A stretch of 62,706 nucleotides of DNA from Halanaerobiales bacterium (GCA_025451675.1 JANWJZ010000041.1:1-62706), one strand, 5' to 3'. Counted from the stretch's first letter, positions 34,560-44,138 are shown. The notes: generated by a model not told the origin, from the letters alone. Made by a program: numbers and translations.

Positions 34560-35237
34560 TTACACAATAAATGCCGACAAGAGAATTGCAAATATCAGCG
34601 CAGGCAGCAAATTTCCAACTTTTACCTTCCCTATTTTCAGCAGGTTTAGACCGATAGCCAGGATTAAAAGGCCACCAGTAGCGGTCATCTCGACAATCAT
34701 GGCTTCGGTCAGGTATTTCGCCACAACACCGGCCAGTAAAGATATTCCACCCTGGTAGAGCAGAACAGGTATAGTAGAAAAAAGCACCCCTATCCCTGTC
34801 GTTGCAGCAAAAGCAATGGAGGCAAAACCATCCAGAATGGATTTGTTATATAGGATAGTCGGATCATTATTGATACCATCCTGGATTGAGCCCATGATGG
34901 CCATAGCCCCGACACAAAAAACCAGACTGGCCTGCACAAAACCCTGAATAAAGAGGTCATCTTCCCTGGCCAGTCTCCTCTGTAAAAAATTACCGATTTC
35001 ATTCAGTCTCTTCTCAATATCTATAAGTTCTCCACATATGCCCCCGATAACCAGGCTGAAAATCACAATTAAGATATTTTTACTCTCCAGGGCCATCTGG
35101 ATGCCGATGAGGCAGGTAGCCAACCCCAGGCCCTGCATGATAATTTCCTTTAACCTTTCCGGAAACTTTCCTTTCAAAAATAGTCCCAGCAGGCTTCCGG
35201 CTATAACAGCAATAACATTAACAATTGTTCCTCTCAT
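34560..35237 (-). CDS. DUF554 (YdfK/YqgA-type) membrane protein
   Basis: This 225-residue protein has about seven hydrophobic segments, starts MRGTIVNVIAVIAGSLLGLF, and contains LVFCVGAMAIMGSIQDGIN and KSILDGFASIAFAATTGIGV, which are the family's conserved stretches. A transport role is likely but unproven. It stands alone between the M23 gene and the TrkA-like gene. Confidence 0.9.
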   Translation of the reverse strand: MRGTIVNVIAVIAGSLLGLFLKGKFPERLKEIIMQGLGLATCLIGIQMALESKNILIVIFSLVIGGICGELIDIEKRLNEIGNFLQRRLAREDDLFIQGFVQASLVFCVGAMAIMGSIQDGINNDPTILYNKSILDGFASIAFAATTGIGVLFSTIPVLLYQGGISLLAGVVAKYLTEAMIVEMTATGGLLILAIGLNLLKIGKVKVGNLLPALIFAILLSAFIV

Positions 35238-35282
35238 CTCTACTCCTCACTACTCTCTTTATTAATCTATCTTACTTCCTCT

Positions 35283-35939
35283 TTATCCATTGAAAGCTTT
35301 TTTTATTTCTTCTTCCAGCTCCGGCCTGGTTAAAGCCAGAATAACATCGTTTTCTGCAAGCCTCGTATTCCCCCTGGGGACCAGGGAATTATCTCCCCTT
35401 AAAATAGCTACCAGGACAGCCTCAGTGGGGAGTTTAATATTTTTAATCTTTTTATTGATACTGGGAGAACCTTTCTGCACAGTCATCCTGATTAACTTCA
35501 GTTTATCCTGGTCTTTAATTAAAAGATTTCTCAAATCGTTAAAACTAAGATCATCTTCCACCATAGCAGCCAGTATAGAGGCACTACTGACTGCTACATT
35601 TACTCCCAGCCAGCTAAAGAGCTTCTCATTTCCCGGTGTATTTACTCTGGTATAAGTTTTAGCTATATTATATTTCCGTTCCGCCAGTTGACAGATAACC
35701 AGATTATCCTGGTCATCTTCAGTTACAGCCACCAATGCATCACAATCTTCAATACCCGCTTCTTCCAGCACTGTTTCCTCAGTGCCATTTCCCCAGACGA
35801 CTTCAATACCATATTTTTTCCTGATTTCCTTAACCTTTTCCCAATCCTCTTCAATCAGGAGGACCCGGTGGCCTTTTTCTGTAAAGTGTTTGACAAGATA
35901 CAGGCCTACCTTTCCTCCACCAACTATAATTATAAACAT
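35283..35939 (-). CDS. TrkA/KtrA-type potassium-uptake regulator
   Basis: This 218-residue cytoplasmic protein has an RCK-N Rossmann domain (MFIIIVGGGKVGLYLVKHFT, an acidic end of beta-2 LLIEEDWEKV for NAD binding, then ALVAVTEDDQDNLVICQLAE) and an RCK-C domain (AVLVAILRGDNSLVPRGNTR, then LAENDVILALTRPELEEEI). Such subunits gate K+ channels of the Trk/Ktr type. No membrane subunit is near, so the partner must be elsewhere. Confidence 0.92.
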   Translation of the reverse strand: MFIIIVGGGKVGLYLVKHFTEKGHRVLLIEEDWEKVKEIRKKYGIEVVWGNGTEETVLEEAGIEDCDALVAVTEDDQDNLVICQLAERKYNIAKTYTRVNTPGNEKLFSWLGVNVAVSSASILAAMVEDDLSFNDLRNLLIKDQDKLKLIRMTVQKGSPSINKKIKNIKLPTEAVLVAILRGDNSLVPRGNTRLAENDVILALTRPELEEEIKKAFNG

Positions 35940-36030
35940 TATGCCACCTCTATCTTCAATAATCTAATTTTCTCTAAATCCTGCTCTATAAAATAATAGT
36001 GATCTCTGTCCTGAATCCTTCTCCTTTACT

Positions 36031-36046
36031 TGTTTCACGTGAAACA
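36031..36046. promoter_or_regulatory. parS site 1 (perfect)
   Basis: TGTTTCACGTGAAACA is a perfect match to the 16-bp Bacillus parS palindrome. It lies four bases downstream of the parB stop codon, about 8.7 kb from oriC. ParB loads here and spreads as a CTP-dependent clamp. Confidence 0.97.
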
Positions 36047-36049
36047 AAT

Positions 36050-36934
36050 CTAGCCTAAAGATAAGGTGTTAATCAATTTCTTAACATCGCTATAGTTATT
36101 ACATTCTATGGTAATCAGTTTTTTATCATCACTGTTTTTTATTCTGACCTTTGTTCCTAAGAGCCGGGATAATTCTTCCTGAGCTTTAATCCATTCCGGG
36201 CCTAATGTTACTTTTTTATTCTTTACGATATTTTTTTCTTTCTTTTCTTTTTCCTCTTCCTTTTCCCTGATATAGGATTGTACATACTTCTCTGTTTCCC
36301 TTACAGAGAGATTGTTTTCTATAATATATTCTGCAATTTTAATTTGTTCCTCCGGGTTTTTTATAGCCAGCAGGGCCCTGGCATGACCCATGGAGATTGT
36401 TTCACGTGAAACATAAACCTGTACCTTTGGAGTGAGGTTCAACAATCGGACTATATTAGCTATGCTGGATCTGCTCTTCCCGACTTTGTTGGCGACTTCT
36501 TCCTGGGTCAGGTTAAATTCGTCCATCATGCGTTGATAGGCCTGGGCTTCTTCGATAGGATTCAAATCCTCCCGCTGAATATTTTCTATTAAAGCAGTTT
36601 CCATCATCTGCCGGTCATCATAATCCTTTATGATAGCCGGTATTTTTTGCAGGCCTATCATGCGGGAGGCCCGCCAGCGCCTTTCTCCAGTAACCAATTG
36701 ATATAAATCCGGTTTAATTTGCCTTACTGTAATGGGTTGTATAATTCCGTTTTCCTTGATGGAACGGGCTAATTCCTGTAATTCCTCTTTATCAAATTCC
36801 TGCCTTGGTTGAAAGGGGTTGGGTTCTATCTGATCAACATAAATTTCCCTCAATTTTCCGCTTATAGAATTATCATCTTCATAGGCCGCTTCTGAAATGA
36901 GGGCTCCCAGTCCCTTTCCTAATCTTTTGGACAT
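36050..36934 (-). CDS. parB: Chromosome-partitioning protein ParB (Spo0J)
   Basis: This 294-residue protein has the CTP-binding N-terminal domain (IEPNPFQPRQEFDKEELQEL, then GERRWRASRMIGL), the helix-turn-helix domain (LTQEEVANKVGKSRSSIANI) and a C-terminal dimer domain. In the parS-specific positions it has Arg in KSRSS and Gly in MGHARALLA, as in ParB and not Noc. It overlaps parA by one base. A parS site is embedded in the gene. Confidence 0.97.
   Translation of the reverse strand: MSKRLGKGLGALISEAAYEDDNSISGKLREIYVDQIEPNPFQPRQEFDKEELQELARSIKENGIIQPITVRQIKPDLYQLVTGERRWRASRMIGLQKIPAIIKDYDDRQMMETALIENIQREDLNPIEEAQAYQRMMDEFNLTQEEVANKVGKSRSSIANIVRLLNLTPKVQVYVSRETISMGHARALLAIKNPEEQIKIAEYIIENNLSVRETEKYVQSYIREKEEEKEKKEKNIVKNKKVTLGPEWIKAQEELSRLLGTKVRIKNSDDKKLITIECNNYSDVKKLINTLSLG
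36398..36413. promoter_or_regulatory. parS site 2 (perfect), inside parB
   Basis: A second perfect TGTTTCACGTGAAACA lies within the parB coding region, encoding V-S-R-E-T. Bacillus subtilis also has a parS inside spo0J. The two sites are 367 bases apart. Confidence 0.97.
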
Positions 36935-37689
36935 TATTTAATCACTTCCTTTGCCAGCTCCCGGTAGGCCTGAGCACCTTTTGAATTACTATCATAGATA
37001 GTTATAGGTTGTCCAAAACTTGGTGCTTCACTTAATCTTACATTTCTGGGGATAATGGTCTTATAGACCTTGTCATCAAAATAATTAACTACTTCATCGA
37101 TGACCTGCTGGGAGAGATTGGTGCGGGCATCATACATGGTCAGGAGAACACCTTCTATTGCCAGGTCCGGGTTAAGATTATTTTGTACCAGTTTTACAGT
37201 GTTTATTAACTGGCCCAGACCTTCCAGGGCATAATACTCACATTGAATGGGAACCAGAATCCCGTCAGCAGCAGTCAGGGCATTTAGAGTCAATAATCCT
37301 AGAGAAGGTGGACAATCAAAGAAAATATAATCATAATCTGCATCTACTTTATTAATTACTTTCTTGAGTTTGCTTTCCCGGGAAATCATGGACACTAACT
37401 CAATCTCTGCACCAGCCAGGTCTATGTTGGCAGGTAAAATATCAAAATTCTCTATCCCGGTCTCCAGAATGGATTCCTTTATATCCACTTCATTGATCAG
37501 TACATCATAAATGCTATATTTGAGGCGGCTTTTGTCGATTCCTACACCACTGGTCGCATTTCCCTGAGGGTCAATATCCCCCAATAATACTTTGACTCCC
37601 ATTTCTGCCAGGGCGGCACTTAAGTTAACTGCAGTCGTACTCTTCCCCACTCCACCTTTCTGATTGACGATGGCCAGTTTCTTTGCCAA
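36934..37689 (-). CDS. parA: Chromosome-partitioning ATPase ParA (Soj)
   Basis: This 251-residue Walker-type ATPase has the deviant Walker A (NQKGGVGKSTTAVNLSAALA), the A' LLGDIDPQGNATSGVG, and Walker B YIFFDCPPSLG. It binds DNA as an ATP dimer, and with ParB moves origins and controls DnaA. I prefer the TTG at 37689, 8 bases behind AGGAG, over a GTG at 37698 that abuts the same site. A near-perfect Noc box lies within the gene. Confidence 0.97.
   Translation of the reverse strand: MAKKLAIVNQKGGVGKSTTAVNLSAALAEMGVKVLLGDIDPQGNATSGVGIDKSRLKYSIYDVLINEVDIKESILETGIENFDILPANIDLAGAEIELVSMISRESKLKKVINKVDADYDYIFFDCPPSLGLLTLNALTAADGILVPIQCEYYALEGLGQLINTVKLVQNNLNPDLAIEGVLLTMYDARTNLSQQVIDEVVNYFDDKVYKTIIPRNVRLSEAPSFGQPITIYDSNSKGAQAYRELAKEVIK
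37373..37386. promoter_or_regulatory. Near-perfect Noc-binding site (13 of 14), inside parA
   Basis: CTTTCCCGGGAAAT differs at one position from the Noc box ATTTCCCGGGAAAT. It lies within parA, next to the noc gene. With the site near 31.1 kb it makes two such matches in the origin region. Confidence 0.6.
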
Positions 37690-37704
37690 AAGAATCACTC
37701 CTTT

Positions 37705-38520
37705 TTATTCCTTCTCCCCTTTCCTCTTTGGGAGTATTATTTTATATTCTACATAATCCTCCGCATCACTCTGTTCTACCTGTACATTCAGGCCGGCTTT
37801 TTTCATCTCCTCAACCGTATTATTGAGAGTATTTATAAAAAGGCGTAAATCTCTGTAGACAGTATATACCCGGGGTTCTTTATCTTCTTTTTCCTGCAGC
37901 ATCCTTTCGATTATTCTTTCCGTTTCCTTGACACTTAACTTCTCTTTCTTAATCTTTTCCAGAAGGGCCAGCTGGTCCTCCTTATCCCTCAGCCTTAACA
38001 GGGCCCGGGCATGTCTCTCGGTGATATTCTCATCCTCCAGCTGCTCACAAACGTCAGTAGGTAAGTTAAGCAATCTTAATTTATTGGCCACAGTAGACTG
38101 GCTTTTACCTATCCTCTCAGCCAGTTCCTTCTGGGTCAGACCGAAAACCTCAATCAACTGCTGATAAGCCCTGGCTTCTTCCATGAAACTCAAATCTTTC
38201 CTCTGTAGATTCTCTACCAATGCTATCTCTGCCATATCCGGATCATCGAGTTCCTTGACTATAGCAGGTATATCCTTCAAACCCAGAACAAGACAGGCCC
38301 GGTAACGCCTCTCACCGGCAATCAACTCATAGCCGTCTCCCTTTTCCCTTACTATGATTGGCTGGATTACCCCATAATTTTTGATGGATAAAGCCAATTC
38401 TTCTATTTCTTCCTGATTAAAGATGCTCCTCGGTTGGAAAGGATTTGTGCTGATAGCATCGAGGGGTATTTTCCTGACTATTTCCCTGTCTCTATCTCCC
38501 TGTATGAATGGTATCCTCAT
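37705..38520 (-). CDS. noc: Nucleoid occlusion protein Noc (ParB family)
   Basis: This 271-residue ParB paralog has the CTP-binding domain (ISTNPFQPRSIFNQEEIEEL, then GERRYRACLVLGL) and the helix-turn-helix. At the four positions reported to switch DNA choice between ParB and Noc it shows the Noc set: Gln in KSQST, Lys in ANKLRLL, Asn in LLNLP and Arg in ERHARALL. It should bind Noc boxes rather than parS and block division over the nucleoid. The N-terminus MRIPFIQGDRDRE is short; membrane attachment through it is possible but not clear. Confidence 0.94.
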   Translation of the reverse strand: MRIPFIQGDRDREIVRKIPLDAISTNPFQPRSIFNQEEIEELALSIKNYGVIQPIIVREKGDGYELIAGERRYRACLVLGLKDIPAIVKELDDPDMAEIALVENLQRKDLSFMEEARAYQQLIEVFGLTQKELAERIGKSQSTVANKLRLLNLPTDVCEQLEDENITERHARALLRLRDKEDQLALLEKIKKEKLSVKETERIIERMLQEKEDKEPRVYTVYRDLRLFINTLNNTVEEMKKAGLNVQVEQSDAEDYVEYKIILPKRKGEKE

Positions 38521-38576
38521 AACATATAACCTCCAAAACTAAGTATAAAATTCTTCATAATTAATTTATTTCCTGC

Positions 38577-39302
38577 TTAAAGGGGGCGCTTTTTTGGTAT
38601 CCCTGCTTTTCGGGGATATCTGGCCGGCGTCTCTTCAACCTTTTCAATTTCCAGTAAATATCTCCCTACTTCAAGGCCTGGTATCTTTACTTTATGAATT
38701 ACTTTAAGCCTCCCGCCCAGTATTTCAATGGCTTTCTCCCCTTCCTGAAGCTCTTCCTGATAGTCTGGACCCTTGAAGTAAACCGCCTTCCCACCTGTCC
38801 TTAGAAAAGGCAGGGTATATTCACTTAAAATATTAAGAGGGGCTACAGCCCGGGAGACTACATAATCAAATTTTTCCCGGTACTCTTCCTGCTGGCCCAG
38901 ATCCTCTGCCCGGCCATGTAAGGCCTCCACCAGTTTCAAACCCAGTCTTTCAATTAAAAGGTTGAGGAAATTTATCCGTTTTTGCAGTGAATCCACCAGC
39001 AGGACTCCCAGTTCCGGTTGATAGAGTTTCATAACCAGGCCAGGAAAACCGGCCCCTGTCCCCATGTCCAGTATCCTGCTCCCCGGCTGAGGCTCGTATT
39101 TTGTAAAAAAAACCAGGGAATCGAGAAAATGTTTAGTTATGATTTCTTCTTCCCCTTCTATAGCCGTCAAATTATACTTCCTATTTTCCTCCTGTAAAAA
39201 ATTCATATATAACCAGAGGCCATCCAGTAAAGCGGTATTGTACCTTAAACCCATCTCTTCCAGAGTATTAATGAGGATTATATCAAATTGTTTTCTCTCC
39301 AT
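38577..39302 (-). CDS. rsmG: 16S rRNA m7G527 methyltransferase RsmG
   Basis: This 241-residue methyltransferase modifies G527 of 16S rRNA with S-adenosylmethionine. [20 protein letters not shown] is the SAM-binding motif, [20 protein letters not shown]-like residues form the catalytic region (seen as [12 protein letters not shown]), and the protein ends with [13 protein letters not shown], the family tail. It overlaps mnmG by 20 bases, the standard gidA-gidB order. Confidence 0.97.
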   Translation of the reverse strand: MERKQFDIILINTLEEMGLRYNTALLDGLWLYMNFLQEENRKYNLTAIEGEEEIITKHFLDSLVFFTKYEPQPGSRILDMGTGAGFPGLVMKLYQPELGVLLVDSLQKRINFLNLLIERLGLKLVEALHGRAEDLGQQEEYREKFDYVVSRAVAPLNILSEYTLPFLRTGGKAVYFKGPDYQEELQEGEKAIEILGGRLKVIHKVKIPGLEVGRYLLEIEKVEETPARYPRKAGIPKKRPL

Positions 39303-41190
39303 TTTCTTTCCCTCTATTCATCTTTTCCAGATAAATCATCAATACTGATATGTCAGCAGGAGATACACCGGAAATCCGGGAAGCCTGTCCGATGGAACGG
39401 GGCCGGATCTTATTCAATTTTTCCCTGGCTTCCAGGCGTAGATTATCCAGCTGATTGAAATCCAGATCTGCCGGAATCAGCTTGTTCTCCATTTTCCTGA
39501 ATTGGTCTACCTGCATTAACTGCCTTTCGATATATCCCTTATATTTCACCTCTATGGTAATCTGTTCAATGACATCCTCCGGGTAGTCCGGCAGCTGGGG
39601 ATAAAAATGCTTCAGACTATTATAATCCAGTTCCGGCCTCCTCAAGATTTCTTCCAGGGTCACCGGTTTGGATAGATCACCACTACCCAGCTCCCTCAGC
39701 TTTTCCCTTACCTCCGGTAGGGGATTAATCTGAATACTCCGCAAAAGATTCAAACCCTCTTCAATAGACTCTACCTTCTGCCTGAACTTTTGATATCTCT
39801 CCTCTGAAATCAGGCCCAGGCGATAACCGATTGGGGTCAACCTCTGGTCTGCGTTATCCTGCCTCAGGAGTAAACGGTATTCGGCCCGGGCAGTCATCAC
39901 CCGGTAGGGCTCTTCCGTTCCCTTTGTCACCAGCTCATCAATGAGTACACCGATATAGGCCTGGGAACGGTCCAGGATTAAAGGTTCTTCCCCCTTCAGG
40001 CTAAGGGCAGCGTTGATGCCGGCAATCAACCCCTGGGCAGCTGCCTCTTCATAACCAGAAGAACCATTAATCTGCCCTGCTGAATAAAGTCCTTTAATCT
40101 CCTTGGTCTCCAGGGTCAGCTTTAACTGGGTCGGGTCTATGCAATCATACTCTATGGCATAGGCTGGCCGCATAATCTCGGCCTTCTCCAGTCCAGGCAC
40201 AGACCGGACCAATTCAATCTGTACATCATAAGGCAGGCTGGTAGACAGGCCAGCCGCATAATATTCATCGGTATGGAGCCCTTCCGGTTCCAGGAAAATC
40301 TGGTGCCGCTCCCTATCTGGAAAACGGACCACCTTATCCTCCAGGGAAGGACAATAACGGGGCCCGATACCGACAATAACCCCGCTGAAGAGGGGTGTCC
40401 GGTCCTTATTTTCATGGATAATCTGATGGGTTTTCTCTGTCGTATAGGTAAGGAAACAGATATCATCATCAATGGTCTGTGGGTTGGAGTAAAAGGAAAA
40501 ACTTAAACCCTTCTCCCCCCTCTGGGGAATCATTTTGGAAAAATCAATGGTATTTTTATTCAAACGGGGAGGGGTCCCTGTCTTGAAACGCCTCAATTTC
40601 AGCCCGGCTTTCATTAAAGACCTGGATAACTTATTGGCCGGATATTGCAGATTGGGGCCAGAGTTAAAGGTAGCCTCACCCATGATAATTTTCCCTTTCA
40701 GGAAGGTACCGGTGGTCAGAATAACCTTCTTCCCTTCATAGAAGATACCTTCAGCAGTCCTGACACCCTTAACTTCATTATCCTCGATAACTATTTCCTC
40801 CACCAGGCCCTGTTTGACAGTCAGGTTATCCTGCCTTTCCAGCAATAGTTTCATTCGCTGGTGATACCTCTGCTTATCCGCCTGTCCCCGCAGGCCGTGG
40901 ACTGCCGGCCCTTTACTGGTATTAATCATCCTGATCTGTAACATGGTCTCATCCATATTTATGGCCATTTCGCCACCCAGAGCATCTATCTCCCTGACTA
41001 TATGGGCTTTACCCGGCCCGCCCAGAGAAGGATTACAGGGCATGAAAGCAATATGGTCAAGGCTTATTGTCAGAATCAATACTTTAAAGCCCATGCGGGC
41101 CGGGGCCAGGGCAGCCTCACAGCCCGCATGTCCTGCACCGACAACTATTATGTCATAACTTTCCGGATATTTATGATAACTTAAAGCCAA
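39283..41190 (-). CDS. mnmG: tRNA uridine-34 modification enzyme MnmG (GidA)
   Basis: This 635-residue FAD enzyme, with MnmE, puts carboxymethylaminomethyl on the wobble uridine of tRNAs. The N-terminus has the FAD motif [20 protein letters not shown]; later signatures are [18 protein letters not shown]-like (seen as [14 protein letters not shown]), [12 protein letters not shown] and [15 protein letters not shown]. The C-terminal helical part ([15 protein letters not shown]) contacts MnmE. It is full length and precedes rsmG. Confidence 0.98.
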   Translation of the reverse strand: MALSYHKYPESYDIIVVGAGHAGCEAALAPARMGFKVLILTISLDHIAFMPCNPSLGGPGKAHIVREIDALGGEMAINMDETMLQIRMINTSKGPAVHGLRGQADKQRYHQRMKLLLERQDNLTVKQGLVEEIVIEDNEVKGVRTAEGIFYEGKKVILTTGTFLKGKIIMGEATFNSGPNLQYPANKLSRSLMKAGLKLRRFKTGTPPRLNKNTIDFSKMIPQRGEKGLSFSFYSNPQTIDDDICFLTYTTEKTHQIIHENKDRTPLFSGVIVGIGPRYCPSLEDKVVRFPDRERHQIFLEPEGLHTDEYYAAGLSTSLPYDVQIELVRSVPGLEKAEIMRPAYAIEYDCIDPTQLKLTLETKEIKGLYSAGQINGSSGYEEAAAQGLIAGINAALSLKGEEPLILDRSQAYIGVLIDELVTKGTEEPYRVMTARAEYRLLLRQDNADQRLTPIGYRLGLISEERYQKFRQKVESIEEGLNLLRSIQINPLPEVREKLRELGSGDLSKPVTLEEILRRPELDYNSLKHFYPQLPDYPEDVIEQITIEVKYKGYIERQLMQVDQFRKMENKLIPADLDFNQLDNLRLEAREKLNKIRPRSIGQASRISGVSPADISVLMIYLEKMNRGKENGEKTI

Positions 41191-41215
41191 CTCTTTCCCT
41201 CCTCTTTCACTTATA

Positions 41216-41246
41216 AATGTACATATTACACATTTTCCTGTACATT
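41216..41246. repeat. Spaced palindrome upstream of mnmG
   Basis: AATGTACA (41216-41223) and TGTACATT (41239-41246) are perfect inverted repeats with a 15-base spacer, in the gap of about 200 bases between mnmE and mnmG. Nearby, at 41291-41304, AAACTTTAAAGTTT is a perfect 14-bp palindrome. Either could be a control site; I find no clear promoter next to them. Confidence 0.5.
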
Positions 41247-41398
41247 CCTTCTAATTACATTTGAGGCTATATACTACACTTTAAAACCATAAACTTTAAA
41301 GTTTTCTCCATAAACCTATTCTACAATTTTTCCATTTATATTTTCTTTTCCATCAGGCCTTAACAGTCTTAATTAGGTATGAATTTTTTTCTTTCCCT

Positions 41399-42790
41399 TT
41401 ACTTGCCAAGGCAGAAATCCTGGAAGATACGGTCAATTATATCCTCATTGAGGGTTTCACCGGTTATCTCTCCCAGGGCATCCAGGGCATCCCGGAGATC
41501 AATACTATATAGATCATAGGGTAAACCCTGTTGATGGGTGGCAATAACCCGGTCCATGGCCTGTACTGCCCTGAGCAGGGCATTTTTATGCCTGGTCCTG
41601 GTAATATAGATTTCCTCATCACCGGTAATACCCTCGCCCAGAACCTCTTCCACAATAGCCTTCTTCAGTTCCTCCAGGCCCCGCTCTTTCTGGACAGAAA
41701 TCCTTAAAACACTGTGCTCAGGGAAATTTTCTTCTATTTCTCTATAATCCCCTCCCGGGGCGAGGTCAATCTTATTGATGAGGATTATTAGAGGTTTCTC
41801 CTTCGCCAGCTGGTAAATCCTTAAATCTTCTTCAGTCAATCCCTGTTCTACATCCAGCATCATCAAAACCAGGTCCGCTTCCCTCAGGTATTGTTCCGTT
41901 TTCTCTACACCGATTTTTTCTACCAGGTCTTCCGTTTCCCTGATTCCTGCTGTATCAATAATACGCAGGGGAATTCCCTCAATATTAATAAATTCCTCAA
42001 TGATATCCCTGGTTGTACCGGGTATATCAGTTACAATAGCCCGGTTTTCTTCCAGTAAAGCATTCATTAAACTGGATTTCCCTACATTGGGTTTACCCAC
42101 AATGACAGTCTTAAGGCCTTCCCGGTAGATCTTGCCCTGTTCACTGGTAGCCAGGAGTTTCTCCAGCTCCCCTTTAATCTCCTTTAAGTTATTTTCCAGT
42201 TCCACGTGGTCTAAATCCTCTACATCTTCTTCTGCGTAATCTATGGCTGCTTCCAGATGGGCATAAAGTCCAATAATTTCATCTTTTATCTCCTCAATCT
42301 TCCTGGAGAGTTTTCCCTCCAGATGACTGAGGGCCAGGTCCAGCCCCTTGTTAGTCCTGGCATTAATGACTTCCATAATTCCCTCTGCCTGGGCCAGGTC
42401 AATCCGGCCATTGAGGAAGGCCCGTTTTGAAAACTCGCCCGGCTCCGCCAGCCTGGCTCCACTCTTCAAGACTATCTCCAGAACCCTTTGCAGGGGCAAG
42501 AAGCCGCCATGGCAATCGATCTCCACCATATTTTCACCGGTAAAAGAATGGGGTTCCCGGAAAACTATACAGATAACCTCATCAGCTATCTTACCCGTCT
42601 CTGGATCTATGATATGGCCATAATGGGCTGTATATCCCTTTTGCTGCCTCAAGTCTTTATCCTGAACCCCTTTAAAGATTCCGGCAACAAGATCAATAGC
42701 CTTACTGCCACTGACCCTGATTTTCCCTATTCCCGCTGTTCCATAGGGAGTGGAAATAGCAGCAATTGTATCATTATATATATAAGCCAT
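41399..42790 (-). CDS. mnmE: tRNA modification GTPase MnmE (TrmE)
   Basis: This 463-residue GTPase works with MnmG. It has the folate-binding N-terminal domain (AAISTPYGTAGIGKIRVSGS), a helical domain, and the inserted G domain with G1 (GKPNVGKSSLMNALL), G2 (IVTDIPGTTRD), G3 (DTAGIRE) and G4 (NKID). It ends in FCLGK, the C-terminal cysteine motif needed for activity. I chose the ATG at 42790 behind GAGGTG. It is separated from jag by a terminator and from mnmG by about 200 bases. Confidence 0.98.
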   Translation of the reverse strand: MAYIYNDTIAAISTPYGTAGIGKIRVSGSKAIDLVAGIFKGVQDKDLRQQKGYTAHYGHIIDPETGKIADEVICIVFREPHSFTGENMVEIDCHGGFLPLQRVLEIVLKSGARLAEPGEFSKRAFLNGRIDLAQAEGIMEVINARTNKGLDLALSHLEGKLSRKIEEIKDEIIGLYAHLEAAIDYAEEDVEDLDHVELENNLKEIKGELEKLLATSEQGKIYREGLKTVIVGKPNVGKSSLMNALLEENRAIVTDIPGTTRDIIEEFINIEGIPLRIIDTAGIRETEDLVEKIGVEKTEQYLREADLVLMMLDVEQGLTEEDLRIYQLAKEKPLIILINKIDLAPGGDYREIEENFPEHSVLRISVQKERGLEELKKAIVEEVLGEGITGDEEIYITRTRHKNALLRAVQAMDRVIATHQQGLPYDLYSIDLRDALDALGEITGETLNEDIIDRIFQDFCLGK

Positions 42791-42807
42791 TTTAATCACC
42801 TCACCAT

Positions 42808-42839
42808 AAAAAAACACCCAGTAGGTTTTGCCACTGGGT
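42808..42839 (-). terminator. Terminator after jag
   Basis: ACCCAGT (42816-42822) pairs with ACTGGGT (42833-42839). On the minus strand seven T residues follow (42808-42814). It ends the rnpA-yidD-yidC-jag message just upstream of mnmE. Confidence 0.85.
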
Positions 42840-42875
42840 TTATTTTAAACAAAAGCAATATTAATTATCCAGATC

Positions 42876-43511
42876 CTATATCCTGTCTACGCGTTCTATC
42901 AGTACTCTTCTAAAGGGTTCCTTTCCCTCACTGTAGGTACTGATCCGTTTATCTTCGCGTAAAGCCATGTGGATAATCCTTCGTTCATGGGGAGGCATTG
43001 GTTCCAGTACTACCTTTCTTCCAGTAGCAATGGCCTTATCTGCCAACCTCCTGGCCAGCTTCTCCAGGGTTTCCTCCCTGCGTAAACGATACCCTTCAGC
43101 ATCCAGGAGGATCCGCCAATATCTATCACTATGCTTATTTACCACTAATGAGGTAAGATACTGAATGGCATCTAAGGTCTCTCCCCGATGTCCGATTATA
43201 ATGCCCAGATCTGGACCATTAATATTATAGTAAATCTGTTCTTCATCTGTTTTGCTTTCATCTACTTCAACTCTTGCCTGACAGGACATTTTCTCCAGGA
43301 TATTTTCCAGAAACTCCTTGCCTGTCTGCATTGGGTTTACTTTAACCTTTACTTCAACTACAGCATTTCTGGCTCCAATGAGCCCCAGTAAACCTTTTGA
43401 ACCTTCATCGATTACCTTGATTTCCGCCTCTTCTTCCCTCAATCCTAGTTTCTCCAGAGCAATTTCGACGGCTTCTTCAACGGTTTTCCCTTCCTGCCTG
43501 ATAAAGTTCAT
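42876..43511 (-). CDS. jag: Jag/KhpB RNA-binding protein (SpoIIIJ-associated)
   Basis: This 211-residue protein has the Jag-N domain (VEEAVEIALEKLGLREEEAE), a KH domain with the GxxG loop (LGIIIGHRGETLDAIQYLTS), and an R3H domain (PPHERRIIHMALREDKRIST, with R-x3-H). It binds RNA and affects cell wall growth and division in Firmicutes. It starts next to the yidC stop, the usual yidC-jag pair. Confidence 0.95.
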   Translation of the reverse strand: MNFIRQEGKTVEEAVEIALEKLGLREEEAEIKVIDEGSKGLLGLIGARNAVVEVKVKVNPMQTGKEFLENILEKMSCQARVEVDESKTDEEQIYYNINGPDLGIIIGHRGETLDAIQYLTSLVVNKHSDRYWRILLDAEGYRLRREETLEKLARRLADKAIATGRKVVLEPMPPHERRIIHMALREDKRISTYSEGKEPFRRVLIERVDRI

Positions 43512-44126
43512 TTATTTTGCAACCCCCTTCGCGGGTTTTTTCTGCATTAACAATTGTTGCAATATAGTCATAATGGTCTGGGTTATCCAGTAAACCAGGA
43601 CTCCCGCAGGAAACCTGAAGCTGATAGCTATAATCATTATTGGCATCATCCACATTGTCATTGTATTCTGCATGGTATTACCGGATAACTTTGTGGTCAG
43701 ATAGGTCTGTCCCAGAGTGGCAATACCATTTATAATCACCAGCAATATATCAGGTTCAGCCAGGTTTTTTATCCAGAGAAAGCTTGTCTGGCTTAAATCC
43801 AGAGCATATATGGCTCTATATAAAGGGAAGATTATTATTAAGGTTAATACCATTGGCAAACAACCGGCAGCAGGGTTAATTCCCCTCTCCTGATATAACT
43901 TTACCAACTCTTCATTCTGTCTCTCTTTATCATCTTTATACTTCTTCTGTATTTTTTCTATTTCAGGCTGGATTTGCTGCATCTCTTCCAGGGACCTGGT
44001 CTGTTTGGCATAAAGGGGAAACATTAATAGCTTCAAGATAACTGTAAAGATTATGATTGCTAAACCATAATTGCCTACGATGGTATTAATTCCTTCCAGT
44101 GCTTCTGACATTAAATTTGTTAACAT
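43512..44126 (-). CDS. yidC: Membrane protein insertase YidC (SpoIIIJ type)
   Basis: This 204-residue protein is the core Oxa1/YidC fold: five membrane segments, a positively charged residue in the first (IIFTVILKLLMFPLYAKQTR), and the cytoplasmic helical hairpin LEEMQQIQPEIEKIQKKYKD. GCLPMVLTLIIIFPLYRAIY is the conserved second segment. It lacks the N-terminal lipoprotein signal found in longer homologs. It inserts membrane proteins. Confidence 0.95.
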   Translation of the reverse strand: MLTNLMSEALEGINTIVGNYGLAIIIFTVILKLLMFPLYAKQTRSLEEMQQIQPEIEKIQKKYKDDKERQNEELVKLYQERGINPAAGCLPMVLTLIIIFPLYRAIYALDLSQTSFLWIKNLAEPDILLVIINGIATLGQTYLTTKLSGNTMQNTMTMWMMPIMIIAISFRFPAGVLVYWITQTIMTILQQLLMQKKPAKGVAK

Positions 44127-44138
44127 TGTATATTCCTC

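Noticed and set aside
34415-34560. Short TCC-TAAA-GGA hairpin with T run as a terminator after the DUF554 gene
   Set aside because: The stem has only three GC-type pairs; the rest is A/T. Not strong enough to list.
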